From Yinghuangia elevatio (lineage in GTDB: Bacteria; Actinomycetota; Actinomycetes; Streptomycetales; Streptomycetaceae), in contig NZ_JBEZFP010000017.1 in assembly GCF_040649515.1 (NCBI RefSeq), forward strand, positions 1 to 64,000: a DNA stretch of 64,000 nt. Direction: 5' to 3'. Under the pieces are notes generated by a model, which saw only the letters and a program-made list of their open reading frames with translations, was not told the DNA's origin and searched no databases. This document shows positions 44,865 to 53,459 of the stretch, in pieces (the first letter of the stretch is position 1; each line of letters starts with the position of its first letter). A program made the translations under genes and the position numbers.

Positions 44865-46199
44865 GTGACGCCCGCCGCACCGCTGACGCCGACCCCGCGC
44901 GCCCGGCTGACGCTCCCTCAGAGTGTTCGCCGGGCCGCCGAGTTGCTACGCCGCCCGGGACCGCTGGGCGGGGACGGCCTGCTCGCCCTCGTGTTGGGCG
45001 TCGCCACGGCCGTCATGCTCGGGTACAACTTCCCGACGGACGACGCCGGCGGCCCGCCTCCGTACCCCAGGCCCCCCTACGGCGAGATCCCGTACGCGTA
45101 CCCGGACTCACCGGAGCACGCCGCCTCCGGGCCGAGCGCGTGGACGTTCGCCGTGTGCCTCTTGGCTGCCGCCATGATCGCCTGGCGGCGCACGCAGCCG
45201 GTCACGGCGTTCGCGGTGCAGTTCGCCGTCACGCTGGCCATCGACCCCGACTACATGGAGGTCCCCGGGGTCGTGGCCCTCGCGATCGGCGCGTACTCGG
45301 TCGCGGCGCACGTACCGCGTTTTTCGTTGGCGGCGGGGGTCTCCGGTGCGGCGACGCTCGCCCTCATGGCGAAGTTCCCCGACGAGGACAACGGCCCGCC
45401 CGGCCTGCTGGTGCTCGCCATCATGGCGTCGATGTTCGTCATCGGCCGCACCATCGGCACATGGCGTACCCGGGCCGGGGCCTTCCACCGCCGGGCGCTG
45501 CGTGCCGAGCGCGAGCGCGAGGTCGCGGTGGCCCACGAACGCGCCCGGATCGCCCGGGAATTGCACGACGTGGTCAGCCACAATGTGAGCGTGATGGTGA
45601 TCCAGTCCGGCGCCGCCCGCATGGTCCTGCGCTCGGATCCCGAGGCGGCGACCGAGGCGCTGCGCGCGGTCGAGGCGAGCGGGCGCGAGACGATGGCCGA
45701 GCTGCGCCAGATGCTCGACGTGCTCACCGCCCAGGGTGCGCCGCCGCCGCAGGGCGATCCGGGGACGGTGCCGGACGGCGACGCGCTGGGACCGCCGCTG
45801 GCGCCGCAGCCCGACCTGTCGCGGCTGCCCGTGCTCGTGGACCGGGTGCGCACCGCGGGGCTCGACGTGCGGTTCACGACCCAGGGCGAGGCGCGGCCGC
45901 TGCCACCGGGGATCGAGCTCACCGTGTACCGGGTCGTGCAGGAGGCGCTCACCAACGCGCTGAAGTACGCGCCGGGGGCGCGTACCGAGGTGACCGTGAC
46001 CTACCGGCCGGACGCGATGCGCATCGAGGTCGCCGACGACGGGCCCGCCGACGGGCGCCGCCCCGAGCCGCTGGGCGCCGGACGCGGTCTGCTCGGCCTC
46101 ACCCAGCGACTGGCGCTGCACGGCGGCGGGCTGCGCGCGGGGCACCGGCCGACCGGCGGCTACCGCGTGCAGGCCTCGATCCCGGTGCCGACGCCGTGA
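44865..46199 (+). CDS. Sensor histidine kinase, HisKA_3 (NarL-type) family
   Basis: A 444-residue kinase. It has about four to five membrane segments (residues 35-200), the dimerisation and phosphoacceptor box ERARIARELHDVVSHNVSVM (His234), and an HATPase domain with YRVVQEALTNALKYAPGA (N-box) and GAGRGLLGL (G-box). A GTG at 44865 is my choice; an ATG at 44826 would add 13 residues, and neither has a strong ribosome binding site. The stop overlaps the response regulator start (GTGA). It is divergent from the ABC exporter, its probable target. The outside loop between helices 1 and 2 is Pro/Tyr-rich and may sense the signal. Confidence 0.92.
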   Translation: MTPAAPLTPTPRARLTLPQSVRRAAELLRRPGPLGGDGLLALVLGVATAVMLGYNFPTDDAGGPPPYPRPPYGEIPYAYPDSPEHAASGPSAWTFAVCLLAAAMIAWRRTQPVTAFAVQFAVTLAIDPDYMEVPGVVALAIGAYSVAAHVPRFSLAAGVSGAATLALMAKFPDEDNGPPGLLVLAIMASMFVIGRTIGTWRTRAGAFHRRALRAEREREVAVAHERARIARELHDVVSHNVSVMVIQSGAARMVLRSDPEAATEALRAVEASGRETMAELRQMLDVLTAQGAPPPQGDPGTVPDGDALGPPLAPQPDLSRLPVLVDRVRTAGLDVRFTTQGEARPLPPGIELTVYRVVQEALTNALKYAPGARTEVTVTYRPDAMRIEVADDGPADGRRPEPLGAGRGLLGLTQRLALHGGGLRAGHRPTGGYRVQASIPVPTP

Positions 46200-46918
46200 G
46201 CGCGGCAGCGGCGCTGCGCGTCGTCGTGGCCGACGACCAGGCGCTCGTACGCTCCGGGTTCCGCATGATCCTGGCCGCCGACGGCATCGACGTCGTCGCC
46301 GAGGCGGCCGGCGGCGACGAGGCGTGCGCCGCGGTCCGCCGCACCCGGCCGGACGTGGTCCTGATGGACATCCGCATGCCCGGACTCGACGGCCTGGAGG
46401 CCACGCGCCGCATCATGGCCGATCCGTCGCCCGCGCTGGACGGACGGCCGTGCCGCATCATCATCCTCACCACGTTCGACCTCGACCACTACGTCTACGA
46501 GGCGCTGAACGCGGGGGCGAGCGGGTTCCTGCTCAAGGACGTGACGCCCGAGCAACTGGTGGCCGCCGTACGCCTGGTCAGCGCGGGCGACGCGCTCCTC
46601 GCGCCGACCATCACGCGGCGGCTCGTGGAGCGCTTCGCGCGTCCGGCCCCCGCGGAACGCGCGCCGGGCGGCGACCTGTCCGTGCTCACGCCGCGCGAAA
46701 TGGAAGTGCTGCGCCTTCTCGCCCGGGGCATGAGCAACGCGGAACTGGCGGCGGCCCTGACGCTGAGCGTCGAGACGGTGAAGACGCACGTCACGCGCAT
46801 TCTGACGAAGCTTCACCTGCGGGACCGGGTGCAGGCCGTCGTTCTGGCGTACGAGACGGCGCTCGTGACCCCGGGCGCCCCCGGCGGCGCCGGCGCGATC
46901 GAGGCGCCCGGGGGCTGA
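46196..46918 (+). CDS. NarL/LuxR-type response regulator
   Basis: A 240-residue regulator. The receiver domain (1-125) has acidic VADDQALV, phosphoacceptor VLMDIRMPG (Asp58) and FLLKDVTPE; the LuxR helix-turn-helix covers about 160-225 (LTPREMEVLRLLARGMSNAE, LSVETVKTHVTRIL). GTG 46196 overlaps the kinase stop codon, so the pair is translationally coupled. Its most probable target is the divergent ABC exporter. Confidence 0.95.
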   Translation: MSAAAALRVVVADDQALVRSGFRMILAADGIDVVAEAAGGDEACAAVRRTRPDVVLMDIRMPGLDGLEATRRIMADPSPALDGRPCRIIILTTFDLDHYVYEALNAGASGFLLKDVTPEQLVAAVRLVSAGDALLAPTITRRLVERFARPAPAERAPGGDLSVLTPREMEVLRLLARGMSNAELAAALTLSVETVKTHVTRILTKLHLRDRVQAVVLAYETALVTPGAPGGAGAIEAPGG

Positions 46919-46943
46919 CCGGGCTGATCAAGAGCTGATTGGG

Positions 46944-46974
46944 CCCGGGCGGCGGTCGACCGGCCGGGTTTTTC
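46944..46974 (+). terminator. Rho-independent terminator after the response regulator
   Basis: A GC-rich imperfect stem (CCCGG near 46944, CCGGG near 46964, with an inner CGGT/ACCG) followed by TTTTT at 46969-46973, 26 bases after the stop codon. The T-run is unusual for this GC content and supports the call. Confidence 0.75.
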
Positions 46975-47217
46975 CGTGTTCGTGGACGTGCGGCACCCCG
47001 GCGAGGCCACGTCGTTCTGGGGCATCCGACGCCGGAGAACCCGCGCGCGGTCGGCAACTGGCCCGACTTCGACCGGCCGGGCGCCGGCGCTCGGTGACGG
47101 TCGTGATCCGCAAGCGCGACGGGGGCGTCATCGGGACGTGACGGCCGCTCGCTTCCCTGCCTACGGCGTACGGGGTACGGCGTACGGAGCGTACGGATCA
47201 CGTCGTGTGACGTACCG

Positions 47218-47628
47218 TCACGGGGCCAGTCCGGAGAGCGGCAGGACCAGCGCCTCGGCGTCGGCCGCCTCGCGCATCGTCTGGTCGAAGCGCAACACGC
47301 TCGTGCCGATGGCGGCGAGGTCGTCGGGGCCGAGCAGTACCACGATGCCGGTGTCGGTGTGCGCGAGCACGCACGGTACGCGGCCTTCGCTGGCCGCGGC
47401 CACCGCGTCGTCCCGTTCGTTCAGGTACACCACGTCGAACGGAACACCGAGCGTCGCCAGCAGCGCGTCCCACTCGGGTCTGCGGCGACGGCCGGCATGC
47501 GTGAGGTCGCTCAGCGCACAGTGCGCGGTGCCGCGTGCCCTGCCTATGGCGTACGCAAGTTCGCCGCGGAAACCGCCGTCCGCATCGCAGACACCGGTCA
47601 GTCGCTGTACTGTCCGTGCTCCTGCCAT
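47218..47628 (-). CDS. Conserved hypothetical protein
   Basis: A 136-residue protein of unknown function. It starts with RTVQRLTGVCDADGGFRGEL, has TAHCALSDLTHAGRRRRPEWDALL in the middle (broken here for length: HCALSDLTH) and then VPFDVVYLNERDD. I have a memory of actinobacterial hypothetical proteins with a similar DADGG start and an HC-x-x-C-D-x-TH centre; the second Cys is Ser here. No membrane or signal segment is seen. The ribosome binding site at ATG 47628 is weak. It stands alone between the two-component system and an MFS gene. Confidence 0.65.
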   Translation of the reverse strand: MAGARTVQRLTGVCDADGGFRGELAYAIGRARGTAHCALSDLTHAGRRRRPEWDALLATLGVPFDVVYLNERDDAVAAASEGRVPCVLAHTDTGIVVLLGPDDLAAIGTSVLRFDQTMREAADAEALVLPLSGLAP

Positions 47629-47696
47629 GGATCCAGTGTGCGCCCGCGGCACAATGCCGCACCTCACACGCTCGACCGAACGCCGGCTCCCCGTAC

Positions 47697-49022
47697 TTAC
47701 TTCTCCAGTCGTGCGCTCAAGCCGCTATCGTCCGCACCCTGCACGTCCTGCACGTCCTGCACGTCCTGCACGTCCGTCACTTCCCGCGCGCCGACGACCG
47801 GCCGCGACGGCCGGCGGCCGCCCGGCACGCTGGCGACGGCGAGCACCGCGGCCGTCCCGCACGCCGCGGCGAGCAGCGCGAACATGTGCGGGTAGCCGCC
47901 GAGCGGCCCGGCCAGCGCGGCGCCGGCCCACGGCGCGATCGCCGAGGCGGCCATGGCGGGAGCGGAGAGGATCCCGGACAGCGTTCCGTACGACGACGCG
48001 CCCCAGCGCTCGGTGATCGCCGTGGCGTTCAGCAGCGTCGCCACCCCGCGTGCGGTCCCGGCCAGGACCGACAGTGCGACGAGCAGCCAGATCGGTCCGG
48101 GGACGAACGCCAGCAGGGCGGTGGTTGCGGCGGTGGCGGCCAGGACGCCGACGGTGCGGGTGCGCACGCTGGTGCGGCGGGCGAAGGCGGCGTACCCGAT
48201 GCGCCCGACGACCTGGCCGGCGCCGCCGAGGCCGAGCGCCCACGCGGCGACGGTCGTGCCGGAGCCGCGCTCGTCGAGCAGCGGGACGATGTTGACCACA
48301 CCCGCGTACATGCCGAACGAGCCGAGCGTCATCGCGACGACCAGCACGACGAACGGGCGGCTGCGGACGATCGACCGCACGTCGTCCGGCACTTCCGCGG
48401 ACCGCTTGCTCGGCGGCGCCGCGGGCCAGGGGCGCCGCAGCACGATCGCGTGCAGCGGAACGGTCACGACGGCCAGCACCACGGCCAGCACGACGTAGAC
48501 CCCGCGCCACGACAACCAGTGCGACAACGCCACCGTGATCGGCGCGAACACGGTGCTCGCCAGGCCCGCGACGAGGGTCACGGTGGTGAGCGCGGCGAGG
48601 TGCCGGGGCCCGTACCAGCGCGTCAGCGCGGCGAACGCGGGCTGGTAGAGGATCGACGACATCGCGACCCCGGCGAGCACCCATCCGGCGGTGAACCACA
48701 CCAGGTTGGGCGCCCACGCCACGACGAGCACCGCCAGCGACGCGACGACCGACCCCACAGTCATCAGTAGGTGCGGCCCGCGGCGGTCCAGCATCCGCCC
48801 CATCGGAATACCGACGATCCCCGACACCGCCAACGCCACCGAGAACGCCGCGGTCGCGGCCGACGTGGACCACCCCGTGTCCTCGGTGATCGCGGGCGCA
48901 AGCACCGGGAACGCGTAGTACAGGATCCCCCAGCTGGTGATCTCCGTGACGCACAACGCCACCAACACCGCCCGAAGCCCCGCCCCGCCCCCGCCCTTTG
49001 ACCCCACCCCGCCAACGATCAC
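47697..49022 (-). CDS. MFS transporter with DVQ repeat tail
   Basis: A 441-residue major facilitator with about 12 membrane segments (AVLVALCVTEITSWGILYY at helix 1, GIPMGRMLDRRGPHLL after helix 2, RRTSVRTRTVG in the middle loop). The group resembles monocarboxylate or drug transporters. The C-terminus carries DVQ four times in a row, encoded by a 9-bp microsatellite-like repeat (two units share a reading phase of three codons). The GTG at 49022 lacks a Shine-Dalgarno; TAGGTT six bases upstream suggests a leaderless transcript. The substrate is unknown. Confidence 0.88.
   Translation of the reverse strand: MIVGGVGSKGGGGAGLRAVLVALCVTEITSWGILYYAFPVLAPAITEDTGWSTSAATAAFSVALAVSGIVGIPMGRMLDRRGPHLLMTVGSVVASLAVLVVAWAPNLVWFTAGWVLAGVAMSSILYQPAFAALTRWYGPRHLAALTTVTLVAGLASTVFAPITVALSHWLSWRGVYVVLAVVLAVVTVPLHAIVLRRPWPAAPPSKRSAEVPDDVRSIVRSRPFVVLVVAMTLGSFGMYAGVVNIVPLLDERGSGTTVAAWALGLGGAGQVVGRIGYAAFARRTSVRTRTVGVLAATAATTALLAFVPGPIWLLVALSVLAGTARGVATLLNATAITERWGASSYGTLSGILSAPAMAASAIAPWAGAALAGPLGGYPHMFALLAAACGTAAVLAVASVPGGRRPSRPVVGAREVTDVQDVQDVQDVQGADDSGLSARLEK
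47740..47775. repeat. Perfect 9-bp tandem repeat, four units
   Basis: TGCACGTCC occurs four times in a row and encodes the DVQ repeats at the C-terminus of the MFS transporter. Each unit is three codons, so changes in number alter length without a frameshift. Confidence 0.85.
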
Positions 49023-49203
49023 CCCGCCAACCTAGAACCACCCCCCACCAGAAACCACCACACCCCTCACCCGGCAGCCATCGCCCCCTCCTCGACGTCA
49101 GCCCCCTCCTCACCGCCACCCCCACGAGGCACCGCCCCCCCGTACAACCTGCATGACGTCGCGGGAAAGGCGGTCCACTGGTAGCCGTATGCGTCCCGGT
49201 CGG

Positions 49204-49665
49204 TCAGGGGGATTCGAGTAGGGCGGCTAGGGCGGTTAGGGACATTTGGGTGCCTTGTTCGTTGTCGGCTCGGGGGATGGTGTCGGGGATGCCCTCGTGG
49301 AGGATGCGGACCTCGGTGCCACCGGGGACGTCGGTGAGGGTGGTGGTCAGGGTCATGGTGCCCTGGAGGGTGGGGTCGTCGGTCTCGAACTCGAGTTCTT
49401 CGGCGACCAGTTCGTCGGGGACGAGGCGGGTGAAGCGGCCGTGGTACGTGTCGGTGTGCGCGCTGGTCTTGCCGACGCCGTCCGGGGCTTCGTAGGTGAG
49501 GGAGACGCGGAACCGGCCGCCTTCGCGCGGCTCGAACTCGTGGACGTGGCTGCGCATGTCGTCCGGCACCCGCCACCTGGCGACCGCTTCCGGGTCGAGC
49601 AGCGCGCGGTAGACCGCGGGGCGGGCGGCCTTGATGTGCCGGGAGACCTCGGTGGTGTACGCCAT
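49204..49665 (-). CDS. SRPBCC (AHSA1/START-like) domain protein
   Basis: A 153-residue single-domain protein of the AHSA1/CalC-like SRPBCC superfamily: YTTEVSRHIKAARPAVYRAL, DPEAVARWRVPDDM, EPREGGRFRVSLTYE, ELVAEELEFETDDP and the closing GTQMSLTALAALLES. Such proteins bind hydrophobic ligands in a deep pocket; a specific function is not known. TACGTT lies six bases before the ATG at 49665 with no ribosome binding site, the layout of a leaderless transcript. The gene stands alone. Confidence 0.9.
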   Translation of the reverse strand: MAYTTEVSRHIKAARPAVYRALLDPEAVARWRVPDDMRSHVHEFEPREGGRFRVSLTYEAPDGVGKTSAHTDTYHGRFTRLVPDELVAEELEFETDDPTLQGTMTLTTTLTDVPGGTEVRILHEGIPDTIPRADNEQGTQMSLTALAALLESP

Positions 49666-49809
49666 CCGGCCAACGTAACCCGCGGTGCGGACAGTGCGGC
49701 GGAGGCGAAGCGGGGGCGGGGTAGGCACACCGGGTGCGGACAGCCGGGCGTGGATAGTCGGGCGCGGACGCGCGCCTTCGCGGCGAGGGCGAAGGCGCGC
49801 GCGCGGGGG

Positions 49810-51300
49810 TTACGCGGCGGCCGGGAGGGATGTCTCGCGGACCCAGCGGCGGCCGAGGACCGCGTACGCGGCCGCGGACACGATCAGCGGCAGGAACCAG
49901 CTGAGGTCGGCGCCGTCCATGCGCGTGCTCAACCAGCCCTTGACCAGCGCCGAGTTGATGGTCAGCAGAGCCGTCGCCATGCCGGCCAGCATCGAGACGA
50001 TGCCCGCGACGTTGACGCCCGCGGTGCCCCAGTAGCGGGACGCGGGGGTGCTGATGTGCACGGACTCGCGGTCGTACGTCCAGCGCCGCATCACGCCGTC
50101 GGTGATCCACACCGCGCAGAACGGGCCCGCCCAGACCACCACCAGGGCCAGGAACTCGTTGAGGGCGTGCTCGAAGTCGTAGATGAACAGGACCCAGAGG
50201 ACGGCGGCGAGCGCGAGCATCGCGTCGACGGCGGTGGCGACCCAGCGCCGCGCCGGGATGCCGATGGCCTGGATGGCGAGGCCGGAGGAGTAGAACACCG
50301 AGGCGTTGTTGCCGACCGCGCCGGTGAACGACGCCACGATGTAGAGGACGAACAGCCAGCCCGGCAGCAACGGCTCCATGCCCGCGACCGGGTCGGACAG
50401 GTCGGCGCGGGTGGCGGCGACGGCGCCGACGGTGCCCAGGAACATCACCATGCCCGCGCCGCCTGCGAAGACCGCGCGGAAGATCTTGCGGGTGGGCGTG
50501 CCGCTCGGCAGGTACCGCGCGTAGTCGGGCGCGACGACCATGTACGACAGCGGCCCGGACGAGATGAGCGCGCAGGCGATCAGCACCAGCGCGACGCCGC
50601 CCCACCCGGTGGCGGGGTCGTCCGGCTTCCAGCCCCAGTCCACGTCGCCGACGATGTTGCCGACGATCAGCAGGAAGATCAGGGTGACGGCGGCCGCGAA
50701 GTACGGCTGGACCCGGACCAGCGCGCGGTGGCCGTACACCGCGATCACGATGGATCCGCCGAGGACGACGACGGTCGCGACGACCTTGCCGAGCGCGCCG
50801 CCGGAGTCGTGCCAGCCGAGCTGGTCGAAGAGCGCGAGCATGGCGAACACGCCCAGCAGGCCGTTGACCGTCTTGAAGCCCAGCGACATCGCCCACGTGC
50901 ACACCGCGTTGACGCGGTTGCCCAGCACGCCGAACGCCGCGCGGCTGAAGGCCGTCGTCGGCATGCCGGCGCGCGGGCCCGCGACCGAGCAGTACGCGAC
51001 GACGCCGAAGAGCAGGTTGCCGCACGCGATCGCGATGATCGCCTGGACCAGCGACAGCCCCATCCCGACCGCGATCGAGCCCAGTACGAAGAAGAACTGG
51101 TACGCGTTGATGCCCATCCAGAACAGCCCCAGCTGGCGCGGGGTCATGTACCGGTCGGACTCCGGGATGTAGTCGTAGCCGTGCTGCTCGACGCCGCCGC
51201 CGGACGCGGCGTCCCGCCCGGCCCCGGGCGGGGGTGAGCCGGTGGGCGGGGTCTTGGTGGGGGACGAGCCGGCGGGGGACCGGCCGAGTGTCGCGCTCAT
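49810..51300 (-). CDS. NCS1-family nucleobase/cytosine permease
   Basis: A 496-residue permease of the nucleobase:cation symporter 1 family, with about 12 membrane segments. It has the family stretch SDRYMTPRQLGLFWMGINAY before helix 1, PRAGMPTTAFSRAAFG, MVVAPDYARYLP and NNASVFYSSGLAIQ. Family members import cytosine, purines, allantoin, hydantoins or thiamine precursors. GAAAGG precedes the ATG at 51300. It follows the amidohydrolase gene on the same strand after a 242-base gap; together they suggest uptake and hydrolysis of a cyclic amide or nucleobase-like nitrogen source. Confidence 0.92.
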   Translation of the reverse strand: MSATLGRSPAGSSPTKTPPTGSPPPGAGRDAASGGGVEQHGYDYIPESDRYMTPRQLGLFWMGINAYQFFFVLGSIAVGMGLSLVQAIIAIACGNLLFGVVAYCSVAGPRAGMPTTAFSRAAFGVLGNRVNAVCTWAMSLGFKTVNGLLGVFAMLALFDQLGWHDSGGALGKVVATVVVLGGSIVIAVYGHRALVRVQPYFAAAVTLIFLLIVGNIVGDVDWGWKPDDPATGWGGVALVLIACALISSGPLSYMVVAPDYARYLPSGTPTRKIFRAVFAGGAGMVMFLGTVGAVAATRADLSDPVAGMEPLLPGWLFVLYIVASFTGAVGNNASVFYSSGLAIQAIGIPARRWVATAVDAMLALAAVLWVLFIYDFEHALNEFLALVVVWAGPFCAVWITDGVMRRWTYDRESVHISTPASRYWGTAGVNVAGIVSMLAGMATALLTINSALVKGWLSTRMDGADLSWFLPLIVSAAAYAVLGRRWVRETSLPAAA

Positions 51301-51542
51301 GATCTTGCGCCTTTCGCTGGGGAAAGCCTAAGCGGCCGGTGGGACGCCACCGGGCAGGGCGGCGAGGGGTGGAGGGTGAGGGGGCGGGGATCGGCGGCGG
51401 TGCCTCAGGTCGTGAGGGCCGCGGGACCGGCGACGGGTTCACGGGCCGGACAAGTGGTTTGCGAGCCCGTCACGCGTCACGGGGGTGCCACGAGAACTAC
51501 GCGGAACACGAGGAACGCCGCGGAGGCGCAGCCGCGGCCCGG

Positions 51543-53198
51543 TCAGTTCGCGGACCAGGCCCGGGCGCCGCCGATCCAGGTCTCGGCCACGCCGAGAGCG
51601 GCGAAGACCGCCGGGTCGGCGACCGTGTAGGGGTCGATGTCCATGACCACGAAGTCGGCCAGCAGTCCCGGCCGCAGCGAACCGACGGATTGCTCGCGGT
51701 GCAGCGCGACCGCGCCGCCGATCCCGTGCGCGGCAAGGCCCTCGGCCGTCGGCAGCCGCATCTCGGGGGTGCCGAGGACGGTCCCGAGCACCGTGCGCCG
51801 GGTGGCCGCCGCGGCGGCCGACTCGAAGGGGTTGGGCCGCGCGACCGGGGCGTCCGAGCTGATCGCGAACGCCGTGCCGGCCGCGGCGAGCAGCCCGCAC
51901 GGGTTGTAGCGGTGGCCCATCTCGCCGATCGCGGTCAGCGTCCCGTCACCGGTCCTCAGGTGGTGCTGCGGCTGGAGGCACGCGTGTACGCCCAGGTCGC
52001 GCATGCGGGTGATCTGCTCGTCGGTGGGCAGGCCGCAGTGCTCGATCCGGTGCCGCATGTCCGGGCGCGGGGTGTCCGCCTGCGCCTTCTCGACCGCGTC
52101 GAGGACCATGCCGATCGCGAACGGGGACTGCGCGTGGGTGGCGGTCTGCAGGCCCGCGGCGTGCGCGCGCCGCAGGAGGTCCGCGTACTCGCCGGGCTCG
52201 TGGTAGAGCTGGCCGTGGTGGCAGCAGTCGTGCGCGTACCCCTCGGGGAAGTACGCCGTCCACCCGCCGAGCGTGCCGTCCGCGTAGAGCTTGACGCCCT
52301 GCACGAGCAGCCGGTCGTCGCCCAGCGCGCGGCCGAGCCCGAGGTCGAGCGCGTCGTCGAGCATCGCCGAGGTGAGGTACGCGGACACCCGCATCCGCAG
52401 GTCGCCGCCGTCCCGGGCGCGCAGGTACGTCTCCAGCTCCCGGCGTGAGACCTGCGCGTCGCCGACCGTGGTGACCCCCGCCGCGAGGAAGTGCTCCTGG
52501 GCGCGCAGCAGGTGGCCGCGCATCTCGTCCTCGGGGTCGTCGAGGTGGAAGTTCGGGCCGTGGTTGGTGGTCTTGACGCCGTCGTCGCCGGTGATGAGGT
52601 CGCAGGCGCCGTCCCACAGTTCGCCGTTGGGCGTGCCGTCGGGGTGGCGCCCGATGTGGCCGCCGACCGGGTCGGGCGACTCGCGGGTGATGCCGTATTT
52701 CCGGAGGGTGAAGGTGTTGACGACCCCGCCGTGCCCGGACGCGTTCATGACGTAGACCTCGCGGTCGTCGGCGACGCGGTCGAGGTCGGCGGCGACCGGG
52801 TGGCGGCCCTCGGCGAGGCGGCGGTGCTCGTACCCGAAGCCGCGTACCGGCGTGTCCGGGCGCAGGTTGCCGGCGAAGCGCCGCATCACCGCGACGAGGG
52901 TGTCGATGTCGGGCACGAGTTCGGGGCGGAGGTCGGCCCAGGCGAGGTTCTGGCCGTACATGACCGGGTGGCAGTGCGCGTCGGTGAACCCGGGCAGTAC
53001 GGTCCGCCCGGCCAGGTCCAGTTCGGCATCGACGCGCCCGAGCGCGGCCCGGCAGTCGGCGGCGGTGCCCGCGTGCACGATCCGGTCGCCCCGGACGGCG
53101 AGGGCTTCGACGGCACCGAGCGGGCCGCCGGTGTGCACGGTTCCTCCCGCGACCAGCAGGGTCCGCTCGCGGTCCGGCGTCGTGGTGGCGCTTCGCAT
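51543..53198 (-). CDS. Amidohydrolase family 3 (YtcJ-like) metal-dependent hydrolase
   Basis: A 551-residue amidohydrolase. Metal-binding residues are visible in GFTDAHCHPVMYG (HxH variant), GVKLYADGTLGG (Lys), ATHAQSPFA, RIEHCGL and AISSDAPV. It ends with the usual GSLRPGLLADFVVMDIDP. The family hydrolyses N-substituted amides or formamides; the exact substrate is not evident. GAAGGA precedes the ATG at 53198. It is divergent from a double AsnC-type regulator, with repeated operator-like sequences between them, and is followed by an NCS1 permease gene. Regulation of this gene by that regulator is likely. Confidence 0.9.
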   Translation of the reverse strand: MRSATTTPDRERTLLVAGGTVHTGGPLGAVEALAVRGDRIVHAGTAADCRAALGRVDAELDLAGRTVLPGFTDAHCHPVMYGQNLAWADLRPELVPDIDTLVAVMRRFAGNLRPDTPVRGFGYEHRRLAEGRHPVAADLDRVADDREVYVMNASGHGGVVNTFTLRKYGITRESPDPVGGHIGRHPDGTPNGELWDGACDLITGDDGVKTTNHGPNFHLDDPEDEMRGHLLRAQEHFLAAGVTTVGDAQVSRRELETYLRARDGGDLRMRVSAYLTSAMLDDALDLGLGRALGDDRLLVQGVKLYADGTLGGWTAYFPEGYAHDCCHHGQLYHEPGEYADLLRRAHAAGLQTATHAQSPFAIGMVLDAVEKAQADTPRPDMRHRIEHCGLPTDEQITRMRDLGVHACLQPQHHLRTGDGTLTAIGEMGHRYNPCGLLAAAGTAFAISSDAPVARPNPFESAAAAATRRTVLGTVLGTPEMRLPTAEGLAAHGIGGAVALHREQSVGSLRPGLLADFVVMDIDPYTVADPAVFAALGVAETWIGGARAWSAN

Positions 53199-53231
53199 GA
53201 TCCTTCGCCCTTCGTAGTGCTCAATCGAGAG

Positions 53232-53392
53232 CGAATCATCTGCCGGATGAACCACAGGCGAACGTTTCGCTCGCGATGACCATAGGGAATGAACGAAGCG
53301 TTGGCCAGAGTCAATCTGAGGAGATGATCCGATCGTTACCTTGAATCGGGCGAACGAATCGTCTGCCGGGCCCGCGCCACGCGGACGATTCG
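53232..53392. promoter_or_regulatory. Repeated operator-like motifs between amidohydrolase and AsnC genes
   Basis: CGAATCATCTGCCGG (53232-53246) and CGAATCGTCTGCCGG (53355-53369) are direct repeats differing at one base. The second copy also forms a 10-bp perfect inverted repeat ACGAATCGTC / GACGATTCGT with 53384-53393. Lrp/AsnC proteins wrap DNA over several such sites, so these are probable binding sites of the divergent regulator. Confidence 0.7.
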
Positions 53393-53459
53393 TCGCCCCA
53401 CGCCCCTGAACCGTCACACTGGGACCGCCACCGTTCCTCCGCCCCGGGAGTCCGCCTAC

